64,000 nucleotides of DNA from an uncultured Oscillospiraceae bacterium (GTDB lineage Bacteria > Bacillota > Clostridia > Oscillospirales > Oscillospiraceae), in NCBI GenBank assembly GCA_934572335.1, contig CAKTKU010000008.1, positions 1 through 64,000 of the forward strand, given 5' to 3'. A program made the translations under genes and the position numbers. Under the pieces are notes generated by a model, which had not been told where the DNA came from, searched no databases, and saw only the letters and a program-made list of their open reading frames with translations. Position 1 is the first letter of the stretch. Each line of letters starts with the position of its first letter. Below, piece by piece: positions 16,753 to 25,541 of the stretch.

Positions 16753-18602
16753 TGCGTACAACACTCCGCACCGCAAATCTGCATTGCCGCATCGGCGATG
16801 CCCTGCGCGTCAAGTCCGTAGTCGCGCCGGAGCTCCGGCACGCTGCCCTGAAGCACTATGCCGTCGCCGAGGTTTATAAGCTTCGCCGCGCGAAGCTCTA
16901 TGCCCTGCTCCGCGCAGAGCGCCAATATACGCTCTCCCATGCAGCCGGGAGCACAGCTCTCCTCCGGGACGATGAGCCGCCCCGTCTTTCTGAGCGAGGC
17001 GAGCGTGGTCTCTAGTTCATTCGGCTTGATGATGCCGAGCTTTATGACCTCGGCGCTCACGCCGCGCTCGGCCAATATACGCGCGCATTCAAGCGCGTTA
17101 TTCACCGTTGTCCCATAGCAGATGACGGTGACATCGCTGCCCTCGCGCAGTACGGTCTCGCGCTCTACGTGGGAGGCGCAGTATTCGCCCTCGCCGCCTC
17201 TGGGATAGCGCACCGCAACAGGACCGCTCTCGCCAAAAAGCGCGGCTTCGAGCATATCGTGAAGCTCCTGAAAGCCCGCGGGACACATTATAGTCATTCC
17301 GGGGACAGAGCTGAGATAGCTGACGTCGAAAACGCCGTGATGAGTCTCGCCGTCGTTGCCGACAAGTCCGGCTCTGTCAACGGCAAAGACAACATGGAGC
17401 TTTTGAAGCGACACATCGTGGATGAGCATATCATAAGCGCGCTGCAAAAAGCTTGAGTACACCGCGAAAACCGGCAGCGCGCCCTGCTTTGCCATGCCCG
17501 CCGCCATTGCGGCGGCGTGCCCCTCGGCAATGCCGATGTCAATAAAGCGTTTGGGGAACTCCTTGGCGTAGCCGCTCAGCCCCGTGCCGGAGCACATGGC
17601 GGCGGTGATGGCGCACACACGCCCGTCGCGTGCGGCAAACTCGCACATATCCTCGCCAAAGCGGTCGGAAAACGTTGTGCCGCCCTCCTTCACCGCGCCC
17701 GTTTCCGGGTCGAAGGGTCCCACACCATGGTATTTGTCCGGGTGATCCTCAGCGTAGAAGCAGCCCTTGCCCTTCTTCGTGAGCACGTGGACAATGACCG
17801 GCTGCTCCATATCCTTGGCGAGACGGATGGCGGATTCCAGCGCCTGAACGTTGTGTCCGTCGACAGGACCGAGGTATTCAAAGCCCATCTGGCTGAATGT
17901 GTTGTCCGGCAGGAGCCATGATTTGAACCATTCCTTCACGCGGTGGTTGAGCCTGTACAACGCGGGCAGCTTCTTGAATTCCGCCCTGTACCAGCGCTTG
18001 AAGCTGATGTAAGCGGGCTTGTAGCGCATCGCGGCGAGAAGGCGCGACATACCGCCGACATTCTCGCTGATGGACATATTGTTGTCGTTTAGGATGATGA
18101 CGATAGGCTCGCCGCAGGCGGCGGCATCCTCCAGCCCCTCATACGCAAGCCCGCCTGTCATTGCCCCGTCGCCGATAACGGCGGCGACGTCATACTTATC
18201 CCCTGTGAGCGCCCTTGCGCGCGCCATGCCCGTCGCAACGGACACGGAGGTGGACGCATGCCCCGTGACAAAGGCGTCGTCCGCGCGCTCATAGGGCTTG
18301 GGGAAGCCGGAAAGCCCGCCGTGCTGACGCAGTGTGGGAAAATCGTCCCTGCGGCCTGTAATTATCTTGTGCGTATAGCTCTGATGACCGACGTCAAAGA
18401 CGATGCGGTCAACGCTTGTGTCATAAACCCTGTGCAGCGCAACCGTCAGCTCCACCGTTCCGAGGTTCGACGCGAGATGTCCGCCGGTCTGCGCAACATT
18501 TTTTATCAAAAACTCTCTGATCTCCGCGCAAAGCACGTCAAGCTCGCTCTCGCTGAGCTTTTTTATATCCTCAGATGAGTTTATTTTCTCTATAATACTC
18601 AA
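16749..18602 (-). CDS. dxs: 1-deoxy-D-xylulose-5-phosphate synthase
   Basis: 617-residue thiamine-diphosphate enzyme condensing pyruvate and glyceraldehyde 3-phosphate, the first step of the MEP isoprenoid pathway. Seen: GGHLASNLGTVELTVALH, FDVGHQSYTHKI, the ThDP motif VIGDGAMTGG...LNDN, and the transketolase pyrimidine domain with DRAGLVGNDGETHHG. Full length. Adjacent ispA and a distant ispH in the same window supply further steps of isoprenoid synthesis. Confidence 0.97.
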   Translation of the reverse strand: MSIIEKINSSEDIKKLSESELDVLCAEIREFLIKNVAQTGGHLASNLGTVELTVALHRVYDTSVDRIVFDVGHQSYTHKIITGRRDDFPTLRQHGGLSGFPKPYERADDAFVTGHASTSVSVATGMARARALTGDKYDVAAVIGDGAMTGGLAYEGLEDAAACGEPIVIILNDNNMSISENVGGMSRLLAAMRYKPAYISFKRWYRAEFKKLPALYRLNHRVKEWFKSWLLPDNTFSQMGFEYLGPVDGHNVQALESAIRLAKDMEQPVIVHVLTKKGKGCFYAEDHPDKYHGVGPFDPETGAVKEGGTTFSDRFGEDMCEFAARDGRVCAITAAMCSGTGLSGYAKEFPKRFIDIGIAEGHAAAMAAGMAKQGALPVFAVYSSFLQRAYDMLIHDVSLQKLHVVFAVDRAGLVGNDGETHHGVFDVSYLSSVPGMTIMCPAGFQELHDMLEAALFGESGPVAVRYPRGGEGEYCASHVERETVLREGSDVTVICYGTTVNNALECARILAERGVSAEVIKLGIIKPNELETTLASLRKTGRLIVPEESCAPGCMGERILALCAEQGIELRAAKLINLGDGIVLQGSVPELRRDYGLDAQGIADAAMQICGAECCTQ

Positions 18603-18622
18603 AACCCTGTACCTGAAAGCTT

Positions 18623-19492
18623 TTAATTTTTTCTCGTTGCCAGCGCATCAGCAAGCGAGCAGAGGAACGCCGTGTCCTCGAAGGCTTCCGAGAGCACGCC
18701 CTTTGCAAACTCTGTCAGCTTTTCCACCGTCTCCCGGCAGCCCTTTTCGCCCATGAGCGCCATATAGGTGTTCTTGTGCTCCTGCGCGTCCGAGCCGATT
18801 GGCTTACCCAACTCCTCCGTGCTGCTGAGAACATCGAGCATATCGTCCCGTATCTGGAACGCAAGTCCAAGCGCCGCGCCGAAATGCCCCGCCGCGTCAA
18901 GCTGCATGCCCGTGCCGCCGGCGGCGGCGACGCCCATCTGGCACGCCGCGACCAGCAGCGCGCCGGTCTTGCGGCTGTTGATCTCCGTAAGCTCCTGATC
19001 CGTGAGGTTCTTCCCCTCGCCGAGCATATCAAGATACTGCCCGCCGCACATACCGTCCGCGCCGACAGCTCCGGAGAGTATCTCCGCGCACGCGGCTCTG
19101 CGCTCCGCCGGGAGCTGACAGGACAGTATTGCATGGAACGCCTCCGCCTGCAAAGCGTCGCCCGCAAGCGTAGCCACGCATTCGCCGTAGACCTTGTGGT
19201 TCGTGGGTCTGCCGCGGCGCAGGTCGTCATTATCCATGCATGGCAGATCGTCGTGAATGAGGCTGTATGTGTGCAGCATCTCCACCGCGCACGCCACCGG
19301 CATCGCTTTTTCTATGTTGCCGCCGCTTATCCGGCAGAATTCCAGCGTAAGCATCGGGCGGATGCGCTTGCCGCCCGCGAGAAGGCTGTACCGCATTGCC
19401 TCGAAAAGCCCCGCCTGCGGCATGCTTTCGCACCCGGCAAACGTCTTTTCAAGCGCGGCTTCAATAAGCGCTCTGTATTCTTTATCGTTCAT
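18623..19492 (-). CDS. ispA: Farnesyl diphosphate synthase-type polyprenyl synthetase
   Basis: 289-residue trans-prenyltransferase extending dimethylallyl diphosphate with isopentenyl diphosphate. First Asp-rich motif DDLPCMDNDDLRRGRPTNH (about 84-102) and second FQIRDDMLD (about 221-229). Length matches bacterial farnesyl diphosphate synthase. Its ATG overlaps the xseB stop by 4 bases. Confidence 0.95.
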   Translation of the reverse strand: MNDKEYRALIEAALEKTFAGCESMPQAGLFEAMRYSLLAGGKRIRPMLTLEFCRISGGNIEKAMPVACAVEMLHTYSLIHDDLPCMDNDDLRRGRPTNHKVYGECVATLAGDALQAEAFHAILSCQLPAERRAACAEILSGAVGADGMCGGQYLDMLGEGKNLTDQELTEINSRKTGALLVAACQMGVAAAGGTGMQLDAAGHFGAALGLAFQIRDDMLDVLSSTEELGKPIGSDAQEHKNTYMALMGEKGCRETVEKLTEFAKGVLSEAFEDTAFLCSLADALATRKN

Positions 19493-19725
19493 TGTTCGTT
19501 ATCCTCAAAGGGCAGCTCGATCGGCGACCTGTCCGCGCCTTTCTTGAGCTTGACCACCTTCTGCTCCGCCTCGTCGAGAAGCTTGGTGCACTCGGCGATC
19601 AGCTTTGTTCCCTCTTCAAACATAGTCAGCGACTCGCTGAGAGGCAGATCGCCGCTTTCAAGATGCTTCACTATCTCATCCAGCCGCGCGACCGACTCCT
19701 CAAAGCTCAGCTTTTTTGCTGCCAT
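19489..19725 (-). CDS. xseB: Exodeoxyribonuclease VII small subunit
   Basis: 78-residue helical small subunit. The signature LSFEESVARLDEIVKHLESG (residues 5-24) followed by LPLSESLTMFEEG is unmistakable. It binds XseA to form exonuclease VII, which degrades single-stranded DNA to oligonucleotides. Lies 19 bases after xseA. Confidence 0.97.
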   Translation of the reverse strand: MAAKKLSFEESVARLDEIVKHLESGDLPLSESLTMFEEGTKLIAECTKLLDEAEQKVVKLKKGADRSPIELPFEDNEQ

Positions 19726-19744
19726 ACCATTCCTCCGTTCTCAC

Positions 19745-20950
19745 TCAAAGCGGTCTCACGTCTGTGACCTCACACTCCGCGGTGCCGTCGGCAAGCCGCA
19801 GGGAGACCGCGTCGCCCTTTTCAAGGGTGTCTATACTCTTTATAACATTGCCGGACGCACCGCTCACAATGGCGTACCCGCGCGAGAGCACCTTCAGCGG
19901 GCTCATCGCGTCAAGCGCGGCGGTCAGGCGGACATATTCATGTTTCTTTTCGGCGTTTATATGCTCCTGCGCGCCGATGAGCCTGTCGCGGTAACGGTCG
20001 AGCACGATGCGCCGGTCGTCGATCGCGGCGGCAGGGTCGAGCATGACGCGCTTTGTGCTGACAGTGTCCAGCCTCGTGCGCAGCGCGGCGAGCTTTTTCG
20101 CCATCGCCTGCGCGGAGCGTATCTCATACGAGCGCAGCACATCCGTAAACTCCGCAATATCCGGCACCGCGATCTCCGCCGCGTTCGACGGCGTGGACGC
20201 ACGCGCGTCCGCCACATAGTCGGCGATGGTAACGTCCGGCTCATGCCCGACAGCGGAGATGACCGGGAGCTCGGACGCATAGATGGCGCGGGCAACGCGC
20301 TCATCATTGAACGCCCACAGATCCTCTATCGAGCCGCCGCCGCGCCCTGTGATGATAAGGTCAGCGACCTTGAACTCGTTTGCGTAGCGTATCGCGCCGA
20401 CGATTTCCGGCGGGGCTTCAGCGCCCTGCACGCGCACCGGCAGCAGCACGACCTTCGTCAGCGGCCAGCGCTGGGAGAGGATGCGTATCATATCGTGCAC
20501 CGCCGCGCCCGCGGACGAGGTGATGATGGCAATGCGCCCCGGATATTTCGGGAGCGGTTTTTTATGCTCGCGCGCGAAAAGCCCCTCTTCGTCGAGTTTA
20601 CGCTTGAGCTGCTCGAACGCGACCTGCAGATCGCCTGTGCCCTCCGGCAGCAGCGCGCTGCAATAGAGCTGGTACGCGCCGTCGCGCGGGTAAACGCTCA
20701 CGCGCCCGAACGCCGTAACGCCCATGCCGCTCTCCGGGCGGAAGCGCAGCTTCACCGCGCTGCTTTTGAACATGACGCAGCGGATACTGCTCTCCGCGTC
20801 CTTGAGCGTAAAATAATGATGCCCGGACGGGTATATTTTATAATTGGACAGCTCACCCCGGACACAGACGTCGCTGAGTTCCGGGTCTCCGTCGATGAGC
20901 CCTTTTATTCTGCTGTTGAGCTGGCTGACGGAAAGGGTCTGGCGCTCCAT
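19745..20950 (-). CDS. xseA: Exodeoxyribonuclease VII large subunit
   Basis: 401-residue catalytic subunit. N-terminal OB-fold (about 1-100, with LSVSQLNSRIKGLIDGDP), nuclease core with VITSSAGAAVHDMIRILSQR, IITGRGGGSIEDLWAFNDE and SAVGHEPDVTIADYVAD, then a coiled coil. Its ATG shares one base with the nusB stop codon. Length is at the short end for the family but the core is complete. Confidence 0.96.
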   Translation of the reverse strand: MERQTLSVSQLNSRIKGLIDGDPELSDVCVRGELSNYKIYPSGHHYFTLKDAESSIRCVMFKSSAVKLRFRPESGMGVTAFGRVSVYPRDGAYQLYCSALLPEGTGDLQVAFEQLKRKLDEEGLFAREHKKPLPKYPGRIAIITSSAGAAVHDMIRILSQRWPLTKVVLLPVRVQGAEAPPEIVGAIRYANEFKVADLIITGRGGGSIEDLWAFNDERVARAIYASELPVISAVGHEPDVTIADYVADARASTPSNAAEIAVPDIAEFTDVLRSYEIRSAQAMAKKLAALRTRLDTVSTKRVMLDPAAAIDDRRIVLDRYRDRLIGAQEHINAEKKHEYVRLTAALDAMSPLKVLSRGYAIVSGASGNVIKSIDTLEKGDAVSLRLADGTAECEVTDVRPL

Positions 20951-21447
20951 TATTCCCCGGCCTCTTCGGTCTCTGCCGGCGCGTCAGCCGCTGCTTTCTC
21001 CGCCGGGAACTCCCCACGCATAAAGCCGCCCAGAACGCCGTTGACGAACGAGACAACATCCGGCTCGTCATAGCCCTTGTCAAGCTCGACCGCCTCGTTT
21101 ATCGCGGCGGCGGCGGGGACGTCGTCCATATAAAGTATCTCGCAGATGGCGCAGCGCAGCACCGCGAGCGCGGTCTTGGATATGCGCTCGGGACGCCAGC
21201 CCTTGGCGTAGCGCTCTATATAGCCGTCCGCCTCGTCCTTATGCTCGGATATGAGCAGGGTGAGCCGGGTGATGTAGTCCAGCTGCTTTTTGTCGGGGTA
21301 CTCGCTGTAAAGCTCGTCCTCTGCTTTCAGCGTAGAGTAATGCTCCTCGGAAAAGAAGCCGTCAATAAGCTCCTGCGGGGCGATGCCCGCGTTTGCCGCC
21401 GCGAAGCCGAGCTGTATGGCGATCTCTCTTGCTGTGCTTCTCGTCAT
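20950..21447 (-). CDS. nusB: Transcription antitermination factor NusB
   Basis: 165-residue all-helical RNA-binding protein that joins NusE/S10 on boxA in rRNA antitermination. The N-terminal STAREIAIQLGFA helix and the C-terminal SKTALAVLRCAICEILYMDDVPAAAAINEAVELDK block are typical. It carries a 20-residue acidic Ala-rich tail beyond the usual end. folD, which often separates nusB from xseA, is absent. Confidence 0.93.
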   Translation of the reverse strand: MTRSTAREIAIQLGFAAANAGIAPQELIDGFFSEEHYSTLKAEDELYSEYPDKKQLDYITRLTLLISEHKDEADGYIERYAKGWRPERISKTALAVLRCAICEILYMDDVPAAAAINEAVELDKGYDEPDVVSFVNGVLGGFMRGEFPAEKAAADAPAETEEAGE

Positions 21448-21465
21448 CCCTTGATCCTCCGCGTC

Positions 21466-21828
21466 TTACTTGTCGAAAGCCACGCCGGAGACATGGACGT
21501 TGACCTCCGCCTTGTCCATGCCGGTGGCGGAGAGCACAACGCTCATAACCTCGTCCTGAACGCTCTTCGCGACGTCGACGATATTATAGCCGTAGGACAC
21601 GGTGATGATGGCGTCGACAATTATTCTGCCCTCGTCAAACTGCACCTTCACGCCCTTGGAGAGCGTCTTTATCCCGATAAGCTCCACAAGCTCGGCGCCG
21701 GACGTGTTGGACAGCCCCGCAACGCCCTCGACCTGGGTCACAGCCGCCCTAACGAGCGCGGAGATGACCTCCTCAGAGATATTGATGCTGCCGTTGGATT
21801 CCTGGCAGGTTATATAATTTTCACCCAT
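21466..21828 (-). CDS. Asp23/YqhY-family envelope stress protein
   Basis: 120-residue Asp23/Gls24-family protein. Core motifs INISEEVISALVRAAVTQVEGVAGL and GRIIVDAIITVSYGYNIVDVAKSVQ. In Firmicutes the paralogue at this position (YqhY) lies next to acetyl-CoA carboxylase genes and nusB; here accB and accC are missing and the gene opens the nusB-recN transcription unit. GAGGAGG precedes the start. Confidence 0.93.
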   Translation of the reverse strand: MGENYITCQESNGSINISEEVISALVRAAVTQVEGVAGLSNTSGAELVELIGIKTLSKGVKVQFDEGRIIVDAIITVSYGYNIVDVAKSVQDEVMSVVLSATGMDKAEVNVHVSGVAFDK

Positions 21829-21857
21829 AGTGTATCCTCCTCAGATGATGTCAGAGT

Positions 21858-21886
21858 ATTGTACCACGTTATGCCGAAAAAATAAA
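21858..21886 (-). promoter_or_regulatory. Possible promoter of the Asp23-nusB operon
   Basis: On the minus strand a TACAAT -10 box sits 30 bases before the Asp23 start, with a weak TTTATT at 17-bp spacing as -35. The -10 is good; the -35 is poor. Confidence 0.35.
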
Positions 21887-21914
21887 GCCTAATCATAAAA
21901 AATAACGTATTTAT

Positions 21915-21952
21915 GCAAAAATACCCGGCACACGGGCGCACCCATGTACCGG
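21915..21952 (-). terminator. Terminator of the spoIIIA operon
   Basis: A 12-bp stem (21925-21936 with 21941-21952) that pairs fully only when read on the minus strand, where two positions become G-U pairs, followed by TATTTTTGC. It closes the spoIIIA operon before the Asp23 unit. Confidence 0.75.
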
Positions 21953-21965
21953 ATATGCATTCTGA

Positions 21966-22505
21966 TCAGGTTTTTACTTCTATTATGCTCAGCTGCGCCG
22001 CCTGATACGGTGTTTCCGAGCAGATGATCTCCGTTATCCGCGCGACCGCGTCCTCGCTCAGCCCCTCCTCCGGCGCAGGCACGGCAACCGTGACGGTGTC
22101 GTTGCCTATGTACACCACGCAGTCGGCAAACTCCTTTGCGATCAGCAGGTTTTCTATCTGCGATTCCTGCATGGAGTTTGTCGCCATGACGGATATGGCG
22201 TTCATCGCGCTGTCGATCGTCTCCTGCGAGGCGGTCTCCGCCGTGGCGGCGGTCTGCAGCAGTTCAAGCGCCTCGTCGCGCGAGACCTGCCTTGTCAGCC
22301 GCGCCTCCGCGAAATACTCCGAGCCGGATGTGGGCTTGCTCTCGGCGGTATCGGCGCTCGCGTTGAGCATTGCCTCATCCTCCGCCGATACCATTTCCGC
22401 GTCCGGGCTGCCCCATCTGTTGTTGTACGACCAGTTCAGTGCGACCGCCGCGCCCACGAAAATGAGAACGGCCAGCATCGTGATGTTTCTTTTCTTGTTC
22501 TTCAT
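21966..22505 (-). CDS. spoIIIAH: Stage III sporulation protein AH
   Basis: 179-residue mother-cell membrane protein with one N-terminal transmembrane helix (about 7-27) and a YscJ/FliF-like ring-building domain in the intermembrane space, where it binds forespore SpoIIQ. The C-terminal segment (QIENLLIAKEFADCVVYIGNDTVTV) is the recognisable family part. Start at 22505 chosen because an AAGGAGGAG lies upstream; the ATG at 22529 has no ribosome site. Last gene of the operon. Confidence 0.9.
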   Translation of the reverse strand: MKNKKRNITMLAVLIFVGAAVALNWSYNNRWGSPDAEMVSAEDEAMLNASADTAESKPTSGSEYFAEARLTRQVSRDEALELLQTAATAETASQETIDSAMNAISVMATNSMQESQIENLLIAKEFADCVVYIGNDTVTVAVPAPEEGLSEDAVARITEIICSETPYQAAQLSIIEVKT

Positions 22506-22530
22506 AAACTGAATGCTCCTCCTTTTCATT

Positions 22531-22854
22531 TCAATCGGTCATTTTAAGTATTGTGATCTTATCTGAGGCAAATCCAGTATATGAGCTGACGGCACGGATA
22601 ATATCAAGCCTGACCTTTGCGTCCTCCGCCCCGTCGCACACCACTACAACACCGCACTCCGATGCGATGACCTCCGCCCGCCCCACGCCGTTCGTGCATG
22701 AGAGCACGGTTTTCAGCGGCTCGTCAGTGCCTGACGGCGTGTTGAGATATGTGCTCTTCCCCGGTATGAGCATCAGCACGACCCCCACGATGAGGACAAT
22801 GAGTGGGTATTTGAATTTTTCCAGCTTTGCCGCTTTTTCTTTGATCTCACTCAT
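22531..22854 (-). CDS. spoIIIAG: Stage III sporulation protein AG, short form
   Basis: 107 residues: one transmembrane helix (about 16-32) and a short ring-building-motif domain (AEVIASECGVVVVCDGAED through VSSYTGFASDKITILKM). Bacillus subtilis SpoIIIAG is about twice as long because of a beta-rich insertion that lines the channel; that insertion is missing here. Its start overlaps the end of spoIIIAF. Identity rests on position and topology together with the domain. Confidence 0.85.
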   Translation of the reverse strand: MSEIKEKAAKLEKFKYPLIVLIVGVVLMLIPGKSTYLNTPSGTDEPLKTVLSCTNGVGRAEVIASECGVVVVCDGAEDAKVRLDIIRAVSSYTGFASDKITILKMTD

Positions 22855-23329
22855 CACTTTTCCATGTCACTCTCTCCCCGGGTATCCCCAGCTCCGCCGC
22901 GACCACATCCTCCAGCGCCGCTCTCTGCGCCGGGGCGGCGTGCGCCGCGATGCACGCGGAATACGGCAGCCACACCTTCTCCGTGCTCCACTGTACTTCA
23001 ACATCCGCCTCCTTTATGTCAATGCCCATTTCATTGGCTTTGTCCATAATATATGTTTCATATTCGCGCTCTATTACCGCGCGGTTGAGCCTTTCGTTTA
23101 TCTCCTCCCCCTGCGCCGTCAGCTCTGCCTCCTGCTGTCTGTACCGTGCGGCGAGCAGGGCGTAGCTTTCAAGGTCGATGCTCCTGAGCGGCGTGAGGAT
23201 GGCAGTGAGGAGTATCGCCGCGGTGAGTATGCCCGCCACGCGCTTTGCGCCGCCCTCCGGCATTATGCTCATCGCCGCGCCGCACAGAATGGACAGCGCG
23301 CTTATCTCGCGTATCGCGCCGGACATCAT
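22847..23329 (-). CDS. spoIIIAF: Stage III sporulation protein AF
   Basis: 160 residues with two N-terminal membrane segments (about 8-25 and 28-46) and a soluble C-terminal domain starting with a coiled coil (RQQEAELTAQGEEINERLNRAV). Component of the SpoIIIA-SpoIIQ channel. ATGA overlap with spoIIIAE. Sequence family is poorly conserved, so position adds much to the call. Confidence 0.87.
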   Translation of the reverse strand: MMSGAIREISALSILCGAAMSIMPEGGAKRVAGILTAAILLTAILTPLRSIDLESYALLAARYRQQEAELTAQGEEINERLNRAVIEREYETYIMDKANEMGIDIKEADVEVQWSTEKVWLPYSACIAAHAAPAQRAALEDVVAAELGIPGERVTWKSDE

Positions 23330-24435
23330 ACCGTCACCACCTTTATCGCCGCCGTGAAGGATATAAACAGCATTATCGCGCAGCAGCCCACAAGCCCCAA
23401 AAGCATGCTCAGCGCCGTCCCCACATCGCCCACGAATGACGACAGGCGCGTGTTGGGCACCATATCACACGCGGTGGCCGCCGCACGGAAAAGGAGTATC
23501 TTCACCGACAGTGTCACAAACGGTCCGGCGCACAGTGCCGCCACTGCGACAAGACTGAGCGCCCCGGCGGAGTTTTTGATCATCTGCGCCGCCGACAACA
23601 CGGTCGACGCCGCGTCCGAGATTATCCCGCCCACGACGGGAAGTGCCGTGGATATGACCGTGCGCGCCGTCCGCGCCGCCACCGCGTCCACACCGCTCGT
23701 CACAATGCCCGTCAGCCCGATATATCCGCTGAAAAGTATCGTGAACACGGTCATGAACGTCGTGACGACCCATTTTGAAAAGCGCTGGCAGGTCTTTATG
23801 AGGGCGTTATCGAATATGCCTTCGCACAGCGACAGCGCGAGAAACGCATACGTCAGCGGGATGACAACGCGCTGCGCCGCGCTCATGAGTATGTCGATCG
23901 CGACGCACACCGCGGCGTAGCGCGCCGAGGCGGACACGACCGCCCCGCAGGCAGCCGCGGCGGTGAATATGGCGGGCAGCGCCGCGCGTGAATAATCCGA
24001 CATACGCGCAAGCGCGGCGGAGGTCTGGCTGACAAGCCCGTCCACCCCGCCGACGAGCAGCGCTGCCGCGGCGCACACGGACGCGATGCTGATATAATCC
24101 CGTATCGCCGCGTCCTTTGTCAGCGAGCCCGCAAGCGCGGAGCACATCGCGATCGCGACGAGCGCCGCCGCGCTCTGCACATTGCCGCGCAGTTCCTCTG
24201 CCGCATCGTTGATAATGCGCCGCCACAATCGCTCAAGCGCCCCGGCGGCGTCATACGTGCCGTCCGGCTCTATCGTGCCGCTTATATCCCGCGCATCGTC
24301 CGGCACGGCGCTCTCCGCCTCGCGCACGCCCGTCATGTCCGCCGCGCTTGAGGCAAGCTCCTCAGCGCTGGCGTGGCAGGTAAAAAACGGGGCTATACAC
24401 AGCACCGCAAGCGCCGTCAGCAGAATTTTCTTCAA
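23326..24435 (-). CDS. spoIIIAE: Stage III sporulation protein AE
   Basis: 369-residue polytopic membrane protein, the permease-like subunit of the SpoIIIA complex: signal-like N-terminus (KKILLTALAVLCIAPFFT) and about seven further helices, with conserved SGYIGLTGIVTSGVD and PVVGGIISDAASTVL. Start taken at TTG 24435, which overlaps the spoIIIAD stop (TTGA) and has AGGGGG 6 bases upstream; the frame runs 94 codons further upstream but those are out-of-frame spoIIIAD sequence. Confidence 0.9.
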   Translation of the reverse strand: MKKILLTALAVLCIAPFFTCHASAEELASSAADMTGVREAESAVPDDARDISGTIEPDGTYDAAGALERLWRRIINDAAEELRGNVQSAAALVAIAMCSALAGSLTKDAAIRDYISIASVCAAAALLVGGVDGLVSQTSAALARMSDYSRAALPAIFTAAAACGAVVSASARYAAVCVAIDILMSAAQRVVIPLTYAFLALSLCEGIFDNALIKTCQRFSKWVVTTFMTVFTILFSGYIGLTGIVTSGVDAVAARTARTVISTALPVVGGIISDAASTVLSAAQMIKNSAGALSLVAVAALCAGPFVTLSVKILLFRAAATACDMVPNTRLSSFVGDVGTALSMLLGLVGCCAIMLFISFTAAIKVVTV

Positions 24436-24818
24436 ACCATGCCCCCTATCATTCTCAGCACACTGACGATAAGCGGCATCGCAACGCTCATCGCGCATAC
24501 CGTCCCGGCAAGCTCCACCGCCGCCGCACTCGCCCCCTGCGACGAATCGCGGCACAGCTCGGACGTGAGCTTTGTCACCACTGCGATCGCCACACACTTC
24601 AGCACCGGCGCGATGAGCACGTCCGACGTCCCGGCAATGGTCTTCACGGTTTTTATGAAGCTTTTCAGCTCCCCCGCAAAGCTCATCGCCGCAAGCGCTA
24701 TCATGGCGACGGTGCACGCTCCGACCGCAAGCGACATTTCCGGGTTTGTCCGCTTTATGAGCAGTCCCACCGCCGCGGACACCAGTGCGACCGCCGCCGC
24801 TTTGAATATAAGCTCCAT
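24432..24818 (-). CDS. spoIIIAD: Stage III sporulation protein AD
   Basis: 128-residue membrane protein with four hydrophobic segments, conserved KRTNPEMSLAVGACT near the N-terminus and the SELCRDSSQGASAAAVELAGT motif near residue 90. Part of the mother-cell feeding-tube complex. Two bases separate it from spoIIIAC. Confidence 0.94.
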   Translation of the reverse strand: MELIFKAAAVALVSAAVGLLIKRTNPEMSLAVGACTVAMIALAAMSFAGELKSFIKTVKTIAGTSDVLIAPVLKCVAIAVVTKLTSELCRDSSQGASAAAVELAGTVCAMSVAMPLIVSVLRMIGGMV

Positions 24819-24820
24819 AC

Positions 24821-25015
24821 TTACAGTGAGAAGAGCGTCTTTATAAGTTCGAACAGCTCGCTTATCTTGCGCACCACGACCATCAGCACCACCACGAGCG
24901 CCGTTATCGTCGTCATAAGCGCCTGTTCGTCCCGCCCGGAGCGCTGGAGCAGGATATTCAGCACCGCGACAAGTATGCCGACGGCGGCTATCTTGAAAAT
25001 CAGATCAATATCCAT
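24821..25015 (-). CDS. spoIIIAC: Stage III sporulation protein AC
   Basis: 64-residue protein with two membrane helices; the signature VGILVAVLNILLQRSGRDEQ is diagnostic. Paralogue of the first half of SpoIIIAD. Confidence 0.95.
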   Translation of the reverse strand: MDIDLIFKIAAVGILVAVLNILLQRSGRDEQALMTTITALVVVLMVVVRKISELFELIKTLFSL

Positions 25016-25031
25016 CGTGAATTCTCCCGTG

Positions 25032-25541
25032 TCATATCAGCACAGTCACCAGCATCAGCCCCGCCGCCGCGGATACGCCCAGCGACAGTCGCTTTTGCTG
25101 CGGGTATTCCGCCTGTGCGCGCTCCTGCGCCGCGCGCAGGGCGGCAGCGCACCTGTCGAGCGCGGAAAGCTGCACGTCCAGTTCGCACCGCCCAAGCACC
25201 AACCCTACGGATGCAAGCTCGCGCAGTTCGTCGGTCTCCAGCGGGGGCAGCGTTTCCATCACGCTCTCGCACCACAGCTCCGAAAGCTCTCTTTTGCCAA
25301 GCTGGGGCAGTCTGTCCATTACCGCGGCAAAAAAGCTCTGCGCGTCGCCCCGGCTGTGCCGTGCCATGTATTCCATCAGCGCGGGTATCGCCGTGAGGCG
25401 GGCGGCAAGCTCCCCGCGCATAACGCCGAGCGCCTCCGCCAGCGCGGCGAGCGTTTCTATCCTCCGCCGCTCGGACGCAACACGCAGCAGCCCCATCGCG
25501 CTGCACGCAGCGAACGCCATCAATGCCCCCAGCGCCCTCAT
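25032..25541 (-). CDS. spoIIIAB: Stage III sporulation protein AB
   Basis: 169 residues: N-terminal hydrophobic segment (about 2-18), helical soluble domain resembling type II secretion GspF cytoplasmic domains (LAEALGVMRGELAARLTAIP), and a C-terminal hydrophobic segment (LGVSAAAGLMLVTVLI). ATG overlaps the spoIIIAA stop. It probably anchors the SpoIIIAA ATPase. Confidence 0.9.
   Translation of the reverse strand: MRALGALMAFAACSAMGLLRVASERRRIETLAALAEALGVMRGELAARLTAIPALMEYMARHSRGDAQSFFAAVMDRLPQLGKRELSELWCESVMETLPPLETDELRELASVGLVLGRCELDVQLSALDRCAAALRAAQERAQAEYPQQKRLSLGVSAAAGLMLVTVLI

Noticed and set aside
18776..21073. 765-codon open frame on the plus strand
   Set aside because: Lies opposite ispA, xseB, xseA and nusB, all clearly real; composition is that of a shadow frame.
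24433..24717. Upstream extension of spoIIIAE to 463 codons
   Set aside because: The added 94 codons are out-of-frame spoIIIAD sequence, rich in Arg/Gly/His; the TTG overlapping the spoIIIAD stop has a ribosome site and gives a normal signal-like start.
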